Source: Mixophyes australis (lineage: Eukaryota > Chordata > Amphibia > Anura > Limnodynastidae). Taken from it: a stretch of 64,000 bases of DNA. The stretch covers positions 15,917,004 to 15,981,003 of the forward strand of contig JAVHZZ010000003.1 of NCBI GenBank assembly GCA_036250195.1. The letters run 5' to 3'. The notes beneath the pieces were generated by a model that was not told the origin of the DNA, searched no databases, and worked only from the letters and a program-made list of their open reading frames with translations. The position numbers and the translations under genes were made by a program. Below are positions 42,704-52,663 of the stretch, piece by piece (position 1 is the stretch's first letter; the number at the start of each line of letters is the position of its first letter).

Positions 42704-43497
42704 TATATGTACATTGTAGTGTTATTAAAGGTTTAGGTAATAGGAAAGGTGTCATGCCTGATATCATATTGAAGCCCTAATCATCAGCAGCTGTCCGGTG
42801 CAGTCGGCGAAGAGATCGCACATTGCATACTTTAGTTATTGATATTAGAGAGTAAACCTTTGTATGATACTGGCTATGAAAAGGAGCAGACCCCATGGAG
42901 AGAAGACCCCCACCTTTGGATTCCTTAGATTGAATCAACCTATTACCTGTCTGGCCTGGACCCACCCAACGTCTGGACCTATAGAAACAATCTACGTCAT
43001 CTCTATTGTTCACAATGAAACACTGACTGTATATATATTAGCTGCATCTCACTGGGGCCTCAGTCAACTCTGACACAATATTCTAAACAGAATATTGTCC
43101 ATCAGGTCCCGTGGGTGCGCAGCGTGCGCAAATGATTGCATTTGGTATGTATTATCTTTTGGTATTGGCTGTGCTGTACTGTACTTTATCATGATATAAT
43201 AATGTATTGAATTGTTGACTATTTACATCTGCTAAAATAAATCACTTTGTGCTTTGGACACACATACAATTGATTGGGCAATGCTTATTTTAAAACGATA
43301 AAATTACTTTAATAGATGGCTATGGCTGTGGTTTGAGTGTAAAATGGGCCTAAAATTTAAAGGCAGATATTATAAGTGTTCAACCTGTGGCATTTAAGGC
43401 ACCATTTAATCAACATGTCACAGCAGGGATTATGTACAAGTATAATGCACATCTCAATATTATCAAATTATGTCCATCACTTATTGCAAATACTTAC
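42039..43497. other. Intron 2 of gene A, with possible LTR-like insert
   Basis: From about 42430 to 43265 the text differs from the flanks. It has CpG-containing palindromic words (GTACGCCACGTAACACGTGG near 42506), a TA microsatellite (42656-42699) and an AATAAA followed by a GTGCTTTGG stretch near 43236. This could be a solo LTR, but I found no convincing TG/CA ends with a target duplication. Confidence 0.35.
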
Positions 43498-44052
43498 TAT
43501 CATAAAACTCCACTGACTCTTGGCTGCCCGATGTGGAGTTAGACAATTGCTGCCCCTCCGGGTCAGCCAGCTCCTCCTCTTGCACCGCTGCCACTGGCAC
43601 TCCCACCGCCCCCTCCTCCTGCGGCTGCGGCTGGCGCTGCTGGTTGGATACCTCCTCCTCCTCTGCTGCCACTGGCACTCCCACCGCCTCCTCCTCCTGC
43701 GGCTGCGGCTGGCACTGCTGGTTGGACACCTCCTCCTCCTCTGCTGCCACTGGCACCCCCACCGCCTCCTCCTCCTGCGACTGTGGCTGGCACTGCTGGT
43801 TGGACACCTCCTCCTCCTCTGCTGCCACTGGCACCCCCACCGCCTCCTCCTCCTGCGACTGCAGCTGGCACTGCTGGTTGGACACCTCCTCCTCCTCTGC
43901 TGCCACTGGCACCCCTACCACCTCCTCCTGCTCCTGCTCCTCCTCTTCCTCTGCTGCCACTGGCAACCCCACCGCCTCCTCCTCCTCCTCCTCTGCTGCC
44001 TGGGCCTCCACCACTGCTCTGCGGCGTTGCCGCCGTTCCCAGCGTGCCCGGT
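43498..44052 (-). CDS. SANT-like gene A, exon 2 (Glu-rich VNTR)
   Basis: The 555-bp exon runs from CAACAG to GTAAGT on the - strand, phase 1 at both ends. It opens RARWERRQRRRAVVEAQ and then encodes five copies of a roughly 26-residue unit, VGVPVAAEEEEVSNQQCQPQ, rich in Glu and Gln, ending in a Ser-rich stretch (SNSTSGSQESVEFYD). The unit repeats at about 78 bp and stays in frame. The low-complexity acidic region may be a flexible linker or activation-type segment between the DNA-binding head and the C-terminal helix; this is inference. Confidence 0.72.
43570..43960. repeat. 78-bp coding VNTR, five units
   Basis: A 78-bp unit containing GCTGCCACTGGCACCCCCAC is tandemly repeated within exon 2 of gene A. 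Because 78 is divisible by three, copy changes keep the frame. The long + strand frames here are shadows. Confidence 0.9.
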
Positions 44053-44265
44053 CTGTTGGAGAAAAGGAAATTAAACAAAAAGGACATGTTAACACAATCA
44101 CCAGTTAAAAAACTGATAGTATTCTCACAATCAGGTGATCATACATGTTTAATAAACTTTGCATTGCCAGCTACTAAAAAAGCAAGGAGATAAACATGAT
44201 GAACACAAACCATTTCACATGACCTGTCACAAATTTTTATCTTTTCCATAGAGATGTGGAAATTT

Positions 44266-44335
44266 GCAGTGGCCTCGTGGTCAGCACTTTGCTCTCACAG
44301 CACTGGGGTCATGAGTTCAAGTCCCTGATTATTGT
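44266..44335 (+). repeat. tRNA-like SINE head
   Basis: GTGGCCTCGTGGTCAGCACTT followed by GTCATGAGTTCAAGTCCC gives A- and B-box-like signals of the same SINE family as 58743. The conserved body is missing. Confidence 0.55.
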
Positions 44336-45051
44336 TTAATATGTGTGTAGTTTTCTGGCTTGCTCCATATTTGCATGTCTTGTCTACCACACTCCCCAAA
44401 CATACTACTGGCCGGGTAATTGTTTTTTTTGACAAATTGCCAGTAGTATTTTTCTTAATGTTGGTAAATTTATGTCAGCAAACTCCCATGGGGCTGGTAA
44501 TGATGTCAATTAGTTATCTCTTTACAGGACCACTGAAATAGTGTATGGATCTCAAAATATTTGAACGTTGAGTATACTTTGGAAATCACCCTTTGTTGGG
44601 ACTACCTCACAGTCTAAAAATCTCTAAATAGGCAGGTAAATAAAGATTGTTTTGCTATATCTAGTACACTCTGTAATCTGTTTGCATCTTATGGGAGTTT
44701 TTAAAAATGAGTCTATACACTAAGGTGTTTGGAATTTGAAACCTCTGCCTCTTAAATCTTTGCCGAGTAATGACAACACATCTGCCACTACAAAAATTTT
44801 TTAAGGTTAGACCAGCAAGTTACAGCACACGGGTCAAGAGTTAGAATGGCTGATTCCAAACCCCACCCTTAATGGTGAGATTTTTCACAATAAAACATTT
44901 AGGTCAGTAAATTGTCAGCAGACAAATGTAGGAGACAGGAGGCAAAGCATTTTGGGTGCACTGGAAGGGGCATGTCCTTTATAGAGTGCTTGCACATTGT
45001 TATGTAGGCCATGTCAGGTGATTAGGGTGAACATATTTACAAACATATAGC

Positions 45052-45353
45052 CAGGCCCGGCGCTCCCATTAGGCAAGGTTAGGCAATTGCCTAGGGCGCC
45101 GGGCTCTGCAGGGCGCCTCGAAATTAAAAAAAAAACGGAAATCCACGGGGAGGAGAGGAGGGAAGGGGCTATTGAATCTTACCTGCATGAAGCTGCTCCT
45201 CTCTGCTCTGTCTTCTCCCCTCCGCTCACTGACAGTGACAGGCCGTGATGACGTCATCATCACGGCCCGACAGTGTCTGTGAGTGGTTTTTAAAGGGGGG
45301 GCGGCGATTTTCACACTGTGCCTAGGGCGCCAAGGACCCTAGCACCGGCGCTG
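45052..45353. mobile_element. hAT MITE with 8-bp duplication
   Basis: Ends are CAGGCCCGGCGCTCC and AGCACCGGCGCTG (inverted). The 8-bp duplication CATATAGC is exact (45044-45051 and 45354-45361). The inside is non-coding, with inverted CCTAGGGCGCC blocks near both ends. It lies in intron 1 of gene A and does not touch the splice sites. Confidence 0.9.
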
Positions 45354-45408
45354 CATATAGCAAATATATATGTGTACACATGGTTTTTGCGATTAATACA
45401 GAACTCAC

Positions 45409-45649
45409 TTCTTATAATCTCCTGCCGGAGTTCAGCAAGGAGCCTTGGTTGACGGCGACGGAGATCGCTCCAGCGCCTATGGAGCTGGACAACACTCCTC
45501 CGTATCCCATACCGCAGGCAGCGGTGTCTGCGGACCCTTTTATAGGCCTCCAGCTTCACCTCATTTGACATATAGCGCCCTGAGGGCACGTTGTCCATGG
45601 CCTCTGTGAGGACACGGAGCTCACGCCTCGCGAAAATGTTGGCCCTCAT
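45409..45649 (-). CDS. SANT-like gene A, exon 1 (DNA-binding head)
   Basis: The ATG at 45649 (AAAATGA context, A at -3) opens MRANIFARRELRVLTEAMDN and continues to SVVQLHRRWSDLRRRQP. This is the pattern of the SANT/Myb-like domain carried by the accessory protein of PIF/Harbinger transposons: an early Phe/Leu helix, then a recognition helix with RRWSDLRRR. It would bind transposon ends and bring the transposase to the nucleus and DNA. The donor GTGAGT leaves one base, and exon 2 restores the frame. The upstream in-frame extension to 45748 looks less protein-like. The three exons together encode about 322 residues without a stop. Confidence 0.72.
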
Positions 45650-46868
45650 TTTTGCAAACAGAAACCAACCCTCCAGTATTCTGCGCTCCGATTGGTTCTC
45701 AGAGCACGTATGGGCGTAACTCACATCACACGCGGATCTGTCACACACCTGCGTGTGTAATGGGTGCCTCTCCCACCAAGAACATGGCGCCCCCCCCTAC
45801 GATGAGACGAGTACTCTGTGCGTTGCAATTAGGAAGAAGAGTGTACAACTGGTTTATTAATCCAAACCTCCATTTAAACCCACCTGTGCTTAGCCTTAAT
45901 GCCTGTTCATTAGCTGATTTGACTGGACAGGACAGGACACATTGAACAGTGAAAACATTTACATGCTTTGCCTAATAAGCAAACAACAAACAGTAAGAAC
46001 AAAAAGTAAGCCAGAGATTGTAATATATGCAATGTGTTTGTCTCTTCTAATGTAGCCTTCTGTTTTGTATTAAATATGTGTGTCCTAGCTGTCTTAAAAC
46101 TGCTATAAAAAGGGGCCTTGACATCACATTTTAACATGGCAATAATGGTATATTCGCCTACAATAAGCTAAGTTATTTGACCTTATCAATCTTGCACTCA
46201 ATAATATTTGGATGTTAGCATTGTTGATAACATAACATAACCTTACCTTGCATTTTAATCAACTTAATTTTTTGTTTTGCAGGCCACCACAAACATTACA
46301 CACTCAAAATGTTTTGCTTTTTTTCTTTGTGTGCAAATATATAAAAGTAAGTATAAATAGGTCAGATACATTGTATTATATACCAATAGTTTGTATCTGC
46401 TCATTTAGCCATCTGTGTATGCACAAATATGTGTTTCATAGCTGTAATGAGAGTGTGACCAGAAGTGGCCTTGGCCTCACATTTAACTGTAAAATAATCC
46501 ATTAGTAGCTTACACTATGCTAAGTACTGTTACTGACTTATTGCATTGAGGGACACATGCATCCAAATGTTTAAAAGTATTGGGACGCTTACATAACAAA
46601 TAGCATTTGTAGTACACATTTAAGTGTGTTGCTGGCTGATGTGATTTACAAAAGTAATATTGCAAGCACCATATAGGGCTTGCTACTCCGACAAACTTAA
46701 TATGATATCATTAAGCTAGGTATAAGGCTAACCTGTTAACCAAGGTTAGGCTTTTAAAAGTGGCAACTGGTAGTAGTAGCTGAATGTTTAAGTAGTATTT
46801 GTCGACCATTAATGTAAAAATACAGTGGACAAAGTCAATGTTGGTTCAATATAGAAGCAACAATGTTG
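45650..46868. other. Divergent region between genes A and B, left part
   Basis: No gene. Two stretches of about 170 bp (around 46070-46240 and 46430-46600) are diverged direct copies: both have ATATGTGT, TAGCTGT, GGCCTTG, CTCACATTT and a CAATAAGCTAAGT-like phrase in the same order. This region and the 130 bp at 50089-50217 were contiguous before the hAT insertion and may hold the promoters of both genes. Confidence 0.5.
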
Positions 46869-46933
46869 ATTAGAATTAGAGATGGGCGGGTCCGGTTCTC
46901 CGAGAACCGAACCCACCCGAACTTTGGGTATCC

Positions 46934-46961
46934 GAGTACCGAGCTGAGCAGCTCGGTACTC
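46934..46961. other. Perfect palindrome in the hAT 1 left end
   Basis: GAGTACCGAGCTG at 46934-46946 pairs with CAGCTCGGTACTC at 46949-46961 around an AG spacer. A smaller palindrome, GGTTCTCCGAGAACC, lies just before it. Subterminal repeats of this kind may be binding sites for the transposase; this is inference. Confidence 0.85.
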
Positions 46962-47048
46962 TCCCGCCCATTCCGAATCCAAATCGAGGCCGAACGTCAT
47001 TGTGACGTTGTCGGATCTCGGGACTCGGTTCTCGCGATACTTCAACTT

Positions 47049-47056
47049 TATAAATA
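47049..47056 (+). promoter_or_regulatory. Candidate TATA box of hAT 1
   Basis: TATAAATA lies about 170 bp inside the left end and upstream of the array and the open frame, in the right orientation to drive the element's gene. No transcription evidence is available. Confidence 0.4.
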
Positions 47057-47214
47057 CACGCCTCCACAGCAATCCATCGCCATTTGACAGAGGGAGAGAG
47101 CAGGGTGTAGTCATAGGCTAATTAGAGCAGGGACAGAGAATACAATATTGTTCTTGCAATTGCTCTAACCAAAATCGCTAGTGCAGAGAGGAGGATAGAG
47201 GTTTATTATTTTTT

Positions 47215-48640
47215 CTTCAAATTTGGCACTCCCCAGCGCTTTTGGGGTGTCCCCCATAATTGTGCATTAATATTTCTGGCTGTCAAAAGTCATATCTGTC
47301 AGCAGTATCTACTAAATAATTTGTAGCACACCTCAATGTTTTTGGGGTGTCCTCCCTAATTGTGCATTAATATTTCTGGCTGTCAAAAGTCATATCTGTC
47401 AGCAGTATCTACTCAATAATTTTTAGCACTCCTCAGTGTTTTTGGGGTGTCCTCCCTAATTGTGCATTAATATTTCTGGCTGTCAAAAGTCATATCTGTC
47501 AGCAGTATCTACTCAATAATTTTTAGCACTCCTCAGTGTTTTTGGGGTGTCCTCCCTAATTGTGCATTAATATTTCTGGCTGTCAAAAGTCATATCTGTC
47601 AGCAGTATCTACTCAATAATTTTTAGCACTCCTCAGTGTTTTTGGGGTGTCCTCCCTAATTGTGCATTAATATTTCTGGCTGTCAAAAGTCATATCTGTC
47701 AGCAGTATCTACTCAATAATTTTTAGCACTCCTCAGTGTTTTTGGGGTGTCCTCCCTAATTGTGCATTAATATTTCTGGCTGTCAAAAGTCATATCTGTC
47801 AGCAGTATCTACTCAATAATTTTTAGCACTCCTCAGTGTTTTTGGGGTGTCCTCCCTAATTGTGCATTAATATTTCTGGCTGTCAAAAGTCATATCTGTC
47901 AGCAGTATCTACTCAATAATTTTTAGCACTCCTCAGTGTTTTTGGGGTGTCCTCCCTAATTGTGCATTAATATTTCTGGCTGTCAAAAGTCATATCTGTC
48001 AGCAGTATCTACTCAATAATTTTTAGCACTCCTCAGTGTTTTTGGGGTGTCCTCCCTAATTGTGCATTAATATTTCTGGCTGTCAAAAGTCATATCTGTC
48101 AGCAGTATCTACTCAATAATTTTTAGCACTCCTCAGTGTTTTTGGGGTGTCCTCCCTAATTGTGCATTAATATTTCTGGCTGTCAAAAGTCATATCTGTC
48201 AGCAGTATCTACTCAATAATTTTTAGCACTCCTCAGTGTTTTTGGGGTGTCCTCCCTAATTGTGCATTAATATTTCTGGCTGTCAAAAGTCATATCTGTC
48301 AGCAGTATCTACTCAATAATTTTTAGCACTCCTCAGTGTTTTTGGGGTGTCCTCCCTAATTGTGCATTAATATTTCTGGCTGTCAAAAGTCATATCTGTC
48401 AGCAGTATCTACTCAATAATTTTTAGCACTCCTCAGTGTTTTTGGGGTGTCCTCCCTAATTGTGCATTAATATTTCTGGCTGTCAAAAGTCATATCTGTC
48501 AGCAGTATCTACTAAATAATTTTTAGCACTCCTCAGTGTTTTTGGGGTGTCCTCCCTAATTGTGCATTAATATTTCTGGCTGTCAAAAGTCATAACTGTC
48601 AGCAGAATCTACTAAATAATTTTTAGCACTCCCCAGTGGT
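47215..48640. repeat. 100-bp tandem array, 14 copies
   Basis: TTTGGGGTGT recurs at 47241, 47341 and so on to 48541, an exact 100-bp step with no length variation. Inner copies look identical; the first and the last two differ at a few bases. The array ends about 12 bp before the ATG of the 219-codon frame, so it lies in the promoter or 5' leader. There are no spacers, so this is not a CRISPR array. Confidence 0.98.
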
Positions 48641-48651
48641 TTGCGCTCAGA

Positions 48652-49311
48652 ATGGATTCAAAGCAGTCCACATATGATCTAAATGAGCAACCAGGTTCTG
48701 TCACCAGTCCTGATGTTAGTGTTCCCAGTACGTCATCTGGCCAAGGCGATGTCAAACAACAGAGTGTTTTCAAATTAGTGCAAAAAACAAAAACCAAAAA
48801 AAAATTTACTGTATTGAAGCGAAAAAGAAGTGTAACTGAGCAAAAGTTAAGTGACGATAAAAAAAAAATTGCAAGCATGCCATTCTACACACGCAGTGGC
48901 AAAGAGAGAATGAGGCCTTCACCTTTGGCTATTAGTGGCAGATCCCAAAAAGTTACCCAGCCTACAATTGGTGCACAACTACTGTTACGCGTCAAAGCCG
49001 AGCTGCAAGATAACAGTGAGGCATTACAGGAGAATATTTGCTCTGATTCACAAATGACAACAATCCCTGTGGAGAGTCCATCCAACAGTGGGATGTCTAA
49101 TCGTGAGCATTCTGCTGATGTGTGCCTTAATAGCCCGAGTGTAGCCGGTGATACCCAAATTAAGGATGCCACTTTGGAATTAGAAGAGGATGAGGGGGAG
49201 ATTTGTGTAGGCGACAAGGGCGCTAATGATGATGTTGATGATTATGATGCAGACAGATACCAAATTGCCTTTCTCAATTTCTATTTATATTCTAGATTAT
49301 ATAACGGCTGA
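48652..49311 (+). CDS. 219-residue frame in hAT 1, unknown function
   Basis: The ATG has a good context (A at -3, G at +4) and opens MDSKQSTYDLNEQPGSVTSP. The protein is hydrophilic and looks disordered. It has a strongly basic, NLS-like stretch (KTKTKKKFTVLKRKRSVTEQ) and an acidic tail (ELEEDEGEICVGDKGANDDV). The last roughly 20 residues are read out of the first copy of the downstream 105-bp repeat, so the natural C-terminus or next exon has been lost. I recognise no domain. By position it may be the N-terminal exon of a hAT transposase whose catalytic part was deleted; this is inference. Confidence 0.5.
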   Translation: MDSKQSTYDLNEQPGSVTSPDVSVPSTSSGQGDVKQQSVFKLVQKTKTKKKFTVLKRKRSVTEQKLSDDKKKIASMPFYTRSGKERMRPSPLAISGRSQKVTQPTIGAQLLLRVKAELQDNSEALQENICSDSQMTTIPVESPSNSGMSNREHSADVCLNSPSVAGDTQIKDATLELEEDEGEICVGDKGANDDVDDYDADRYQIAFLNFYLYSRLYNG

Positions 49312-49700
49312 ATAGTTTTCTATTTTACTCCTAGTGGAGAGAGGATCTGATGCAGACAGATACCAAACTGCCTTTGTCCATTTCAATTTATATTGTACAG
49401 TATATAACGGCTGAATTTATTAGTATTTTATACAAGTGGAGGGTGGCCTAGAGAGACAAAAACCAAACTGGCTTTCTCCATGTCAATTAATATTGTACAG
49501 TCTATAACGGCTGGATTTTTTGGTATTTTATACAAGTGGAGGGGGGCCTAGAGAGACAGAAACCAAACTGGCTTTCTCCATGTCAATTAATATTGTACAG
49601 TCTATAATGGCTGAATTTTTTGTTTTTTTAAAAAAGTGGAGGGGGGCCTATAGAGACAGAAAGCAAACTGTCTTTTTCCATTTCTTTACATATTTAACTA
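49252..49700. repeat. 105-110-bp tandem repeat, about 4-5 copies
   Basis: The phrase ACCAAACTGGCTTTCTCCAT, with TATATTGTACAGT and AACGGCTGAATTTTT, recurs at 49252, 49357, 49467, about 49555 and 49660. The copies are diverged. Confidence 0.85.
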
Positions 49701-49929
49701 TAAGTGTAGGGTGTAATATACATTCAAAGACGATGGCTGCATTGCCAATATGCATAGATGGAGAGGAAGACAATCTGTTTTGTGTGTAGAATAAATGAAG
49801 GCCTACCAACGAAGAATTAAACAGTTTTTTTGGATGATTTATTACCTCAACAATTAGATTACTTATCTCTAAAACAGTTGGAGCACTAAATTGGGTTATT
49901 TTAGGCACAAAAACATGTATTTTCCAACA

Positions 49930-50062
49930 AAATAGCAAAACAAAACCAAACAAAACCAAAACCAAAACCAAAACACGCAATGGCGGTTTTGCAAAACCAA
50001 AACCAAAACCAAAACACAACGGTAATCCAGATCCAAAACCGAATCCAAAACCAAAACACGGG
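49930..50062. repeat. Subterminal CCAAAAC repeats of hAT 1
   Basis: Many CCAAAAC units occur in short runs up to the right end of the element. In hAT element 2 the corresponding end (59385-59500) has GTTTTGG and TTCGGAT words. Such dense short motifs near one end are typical of hAT transposase binding regions. Confidence 0.8.
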
Positions 50063-50217
50063 GGTCAGTGACCATCTCTAATTAGAATAAGGCCCATGTG
50101 TTTTATACTTAGGTAGTAGTTTCCCAAATTAAACCTTTTAAGGGGGTGGATGGCCATACAATCTGTATTGGCACCTGATTATTTGCATTGCCAAAACCTA
50201 ATTTAATTAATAGGAAC

Positions 50218-50447
50218 ATGTCTGAGCCAGGCCCCAGTGGCGAGCAGGCACCCGGGCGCCCAAGTATGCGCAAGAAAATTTTTTCAAATGAAGAATTAGA
50301 GGTTTTAGTCTCTGAGGTTTTACAGAGATTCCATTCGGAGGAGCGGCAGATTACTGGGCCGGAGCGTCACCGCCATTGGGAGCTAATAACGCAAGCTATT
50401 AATGACATATCGCCCCATGGGCGAAAAGTGCATGAGGTCCAGAAACG
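50218..50447 (+). CDS. Myb-like gene B, exon 1 (DNA-binding head)
   Basis: The ATG at 50218 (AACATGT, A at -3) opens MSEPGPSGEQAPGRPSMRKK, then IFSNEELEVLVSEVLQR and a HWELITQAINDI helix. This is the Myb/SANT-like (MADF-type) domain of the Harbinger accessory protein. The donor is placed at GTACAA (50448), two bases into an Arg codon, because joining to exon 2 then gives VQKRWADYKARLKNKL, the expected third helix. Reading through instead reaches a stop at 50469. The gene is divergent from gene A and was about 1.4 kb from it before the hAT insertion. Confidence 0.75.
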
Positions 50448-50831
50448 GTACAAAGCCACTGTTTGTTAAAAAGGGCTATAGAATGTGACTGACTGTGTTG
50501 AGTTGTATTTATTTGCTTTTGTTTCTCTCTCTATATAGATATATCTATAGATATGTATGTAGATTGTGTGTTAGTATTTCTTAGGCAACTGTGATGTAAA
50601 ACCAGCCTTGTGTGTATAATCTTTTTTTTCTATCAGGGCCTTAGGTGATGATTCAAAGCAGCATGGCCCTTGGCCACATTTACATAATCAGTTGTGCACA
50701 TTAACCACGATTGTAAATACCAAGTCATTAGTGTACAATGTGCCATTAATAAATGTTGTGTAATTTGTATAATGTTTTTAACCTTTACAAAAGGCAGATA
50801 TTTGACACCATAATGTTTGTCTATTCCGCAG

Positions 50832-51040
50832 CTGGGCAGACTATAAAGCTAGACTGAAAAACAAACTGGCACGGCAACACCGGCATGCGCAAGGAACTGG
50901 GGGTGGCCCGCCAATGGACATTTCATTGAACCCCCTTGAGGAGCGGGCAAGGGCAGCAATTTCTCTTGTGGAGATTGTTGGGGTCGGCGACATAGACACT
51001 GGCTATAGCCCACCCCGAACACGAGATTCCGCTCCACTAG
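50832..51040 (+). CDS. Myb-like gene B, exon 2
   Basis: From TCCGCAG to GTACAA, the exon encodes the recognition helix WADYKARLKNKLARQHRHA, a Gly/Pro turn and a helix LNPLEERARAAISLVEIVG. It enters in phase 2 and leaves in phase 1, and exon 3 continues without a stop. The same helix-linker arrangement is seen in NAIF1-like proteins that derive from Harbinger Myb genes. Confidence 0.75.
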
Positions 51041-51410
51041 GTACAATGATGAGTGTGCTTAGTTAATGTCTGTAAATGTTTCCATATGTCTGAGCAAATG
51101 TGTAAACTCTCTGGATGCGTCTGAAGGATAACTTTGATTGCACAATATCTTAGCCTATCAGATTGGACGAAATGTTATGTAGACAGTGAAGAAAAAAATC
51201 CTCTATATATACAGTTTTGTGCATAATTAAAATACACAAAAAGTGATAAAGTCTGATTTTGGTGACTGTGAAGGGCTGCAAGGACATTAAATGTCATTTC
51301 AGACTTGAACAATGCTACATCAGGCGTACCTCAATATGTTCAAAAAAACCATTATTGTTCCCAAATGTTTTTATCTAATATCTTATTGCTTGTTTTTATT
51401 CTCTCTACAG

Positions 51411-52477
51411 ATTCCGAGCAGCAGGCCACTGCAGCCGTTCCCGAAGTTGCCCGTGATGTGGAGGGGGATCAGGTGGATCCAGCTGAAGATGCATGGGAGC
51501 GGGCACTCTCGGACGCATCACAAAGACTTACCAGCGCCACAGAAGCACAGAATGTTCACCTGGCACTTATAGCGAGCACTGTCCAACACACGGATCAGCA
51601 ACTTAACAGTCTCATAAGCACACTCTCCACTTTCATGAGCACACACACCTCTTTAATGACCACACACAACTTTTTAATGTCCGCACACAACACCCAAATG
51701 GAAAATTTCAATCAAACAATGTCACATATCAAAACACTCCTGGGTAATCTCTTGCATGCCCACTCCCAACGCACCTCTGCCACATTCCCTTCACCCAGGT
51801 CAGAATTTTTGTTCACCAGCCCCCATACCAAGTTGCCTGGTGGCTCCAACCTCCCTGTTGTGTCTGACTCCTCCCTCCCTGTTGGTTCTGTTACGTCCCC
51901 CCTCCCTGTTGGTTCTGTTGCGTCCCCCCTCCCTGTTGGTTCTGTTGCGTCTCCCCTCCCTGTTGGTTCTGTTGCGTCCACCCTTCCTGTTGGTTCTGTT
52001 GCGTCCCCCCTCCCTGTTGGTTCTGTTGCGTCCTCCCTCCCTGTTGGTTCTGTTGCGTCCTCCCTCCCTGTTGGTTCTGTTGCGTCCTCCCTCCCTGTTG
52101 GTTCAGACTCCTCCCTCCTTGACCCAACCCTCTGTCATCTTATGTGTTTTGCTTTTGCCCGTGGCTTCGGCCAATCCCCTGTCGTGGTCCCTTCCCAATC
52201 CCCTGTCGTGGTCCCTTCCCAATCCCCTGTCGTGGTCCCTTCCCAATCCCCTGTTGTGGTCCCTTCCCAATCCCCTGTCGTGGTCCCTTCCCAATCCCCT
52301 GTCGTGGTCCTTTCCCAATCCCCTGTCCATGAGGCTGCACCTTCACCTCGTCGGACACAATCCGTTTCCCATGCAGGTTTGGCTGGTTCCTCTGACTCCT
52401 CTACATCACGGGTGACAAGAAGTAGGACTCAGACTCATTCATTTCAAACTCCATACAAAAAACCAAAACGGAAATAA
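51411..52477 (+). CDS. Myb-like gene B, exon 3 (helical region and two VNTRs)
   Basis: After CTCTCTACAG the exon encodes an acidic linker, a long helical segment (WERALSDASQRLTSATEAQN through ENFNQTMSHIKTLLGNLL) likely to oligomerise, then two protein repeats. The first is about ten copies of LPVGSVAS, the second seven copies of SQSPVVVP, both 8 residues (24 bp). The C-terminus is basic (TPYKKPKRK), an NLS candidate, with the stop at 52475-52477. The three exons total 1506 bp, exactly 502 codons with the stop. The protein should bind transposon ends and assist the HARBI1-like transposase; the repeats have no known role. Confidence 0.75.
51868..52104. repeat. 24-bp coding VNTR, about 10 copies
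   Basis: CTCCCTGTTGGTTCTGTTGC plus four variable bases repeats in frame in exon 3 of gene B. Confidence 0.95.
52169..52328. repeat. 24-bp coding VNTR, 7 copies
   Basis: CAATCCCCTGTCGTGGTCCC plus TTCC repeats in frame, unrelated to the preceding 24-bp array although the period is the same. Confidence 0.95.
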
Positions 52478-52663
52478 TATTTTTTTTGGGTGAAGAAACC
52501 TTATGACATATATTGTGTCCAAAATATGTAATCTTGTTTGACAATTAAATTTTATACAATTAATATACGTATGTGTTTCTTTATTTACTATAACATAATC
52601 TATTATGGTTTCTTTTACGCAATACTTGTTATGAAGTCTAAGCAAAATATTAACTCGGAACAC

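Larger units (their letters stand above)
44053..45408. other. Intron 1 of gene A
   Basis: A 1.36-kb intron from GTGAGT to CAACAG on the - strand. It contains a hAT MITE (45052-45353) and a tRNA-like SINE head (44266-44335), and otherwise nothing recognised. Confidence 0.6.
46877..50080 (+). mobile_element. hAT element 1, 3204 bp, exact 8-bp duplication
   Basis: TAGAGATGG at the left end and its complement CCATCTCTA at the right are flanked by ATTAGAAT on both sides (46869-46876 and 50081-50088). Inside, in order: a palindrome-rich left end, a TATA box, a 14-copy 100-bp array, a 219-codon frame, a 105-110-bp repeat, and a subterminal CCAAAAC-rich stretch. No catalytic transposase domain is present, so this copy is non-autonomous. 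It resembles hAT element 2 (59353 onward) in its terminal CGTGTTTTG...GGAT words. Confidence 0.93.

Noticed and set aside
42430..43270. Solo LTR in intron 2 of gene A
   Set aside because: LTR-like composition and poly(A) signal, but no TG/CA ends with a target duplication could be matched.
43520..44193. Leu-rich, Cys-rich and Pro-rich + strand frames
   Set aside because: Shadows of the - strand Glu-rich exon of gene A, which is supported by splice sites and phase.
47215..48640. CRISPR-like regular array
   Set aside because: Units are contiguous 100-bp copies with no unique spacers, lie inside a hAT transposon, and the host is a eukaryote.
49520..50019. Open frames in the 3' part of hAT 1
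   Set aside because: They read through tandem repeats and CCAAAAC runs, without protein features.
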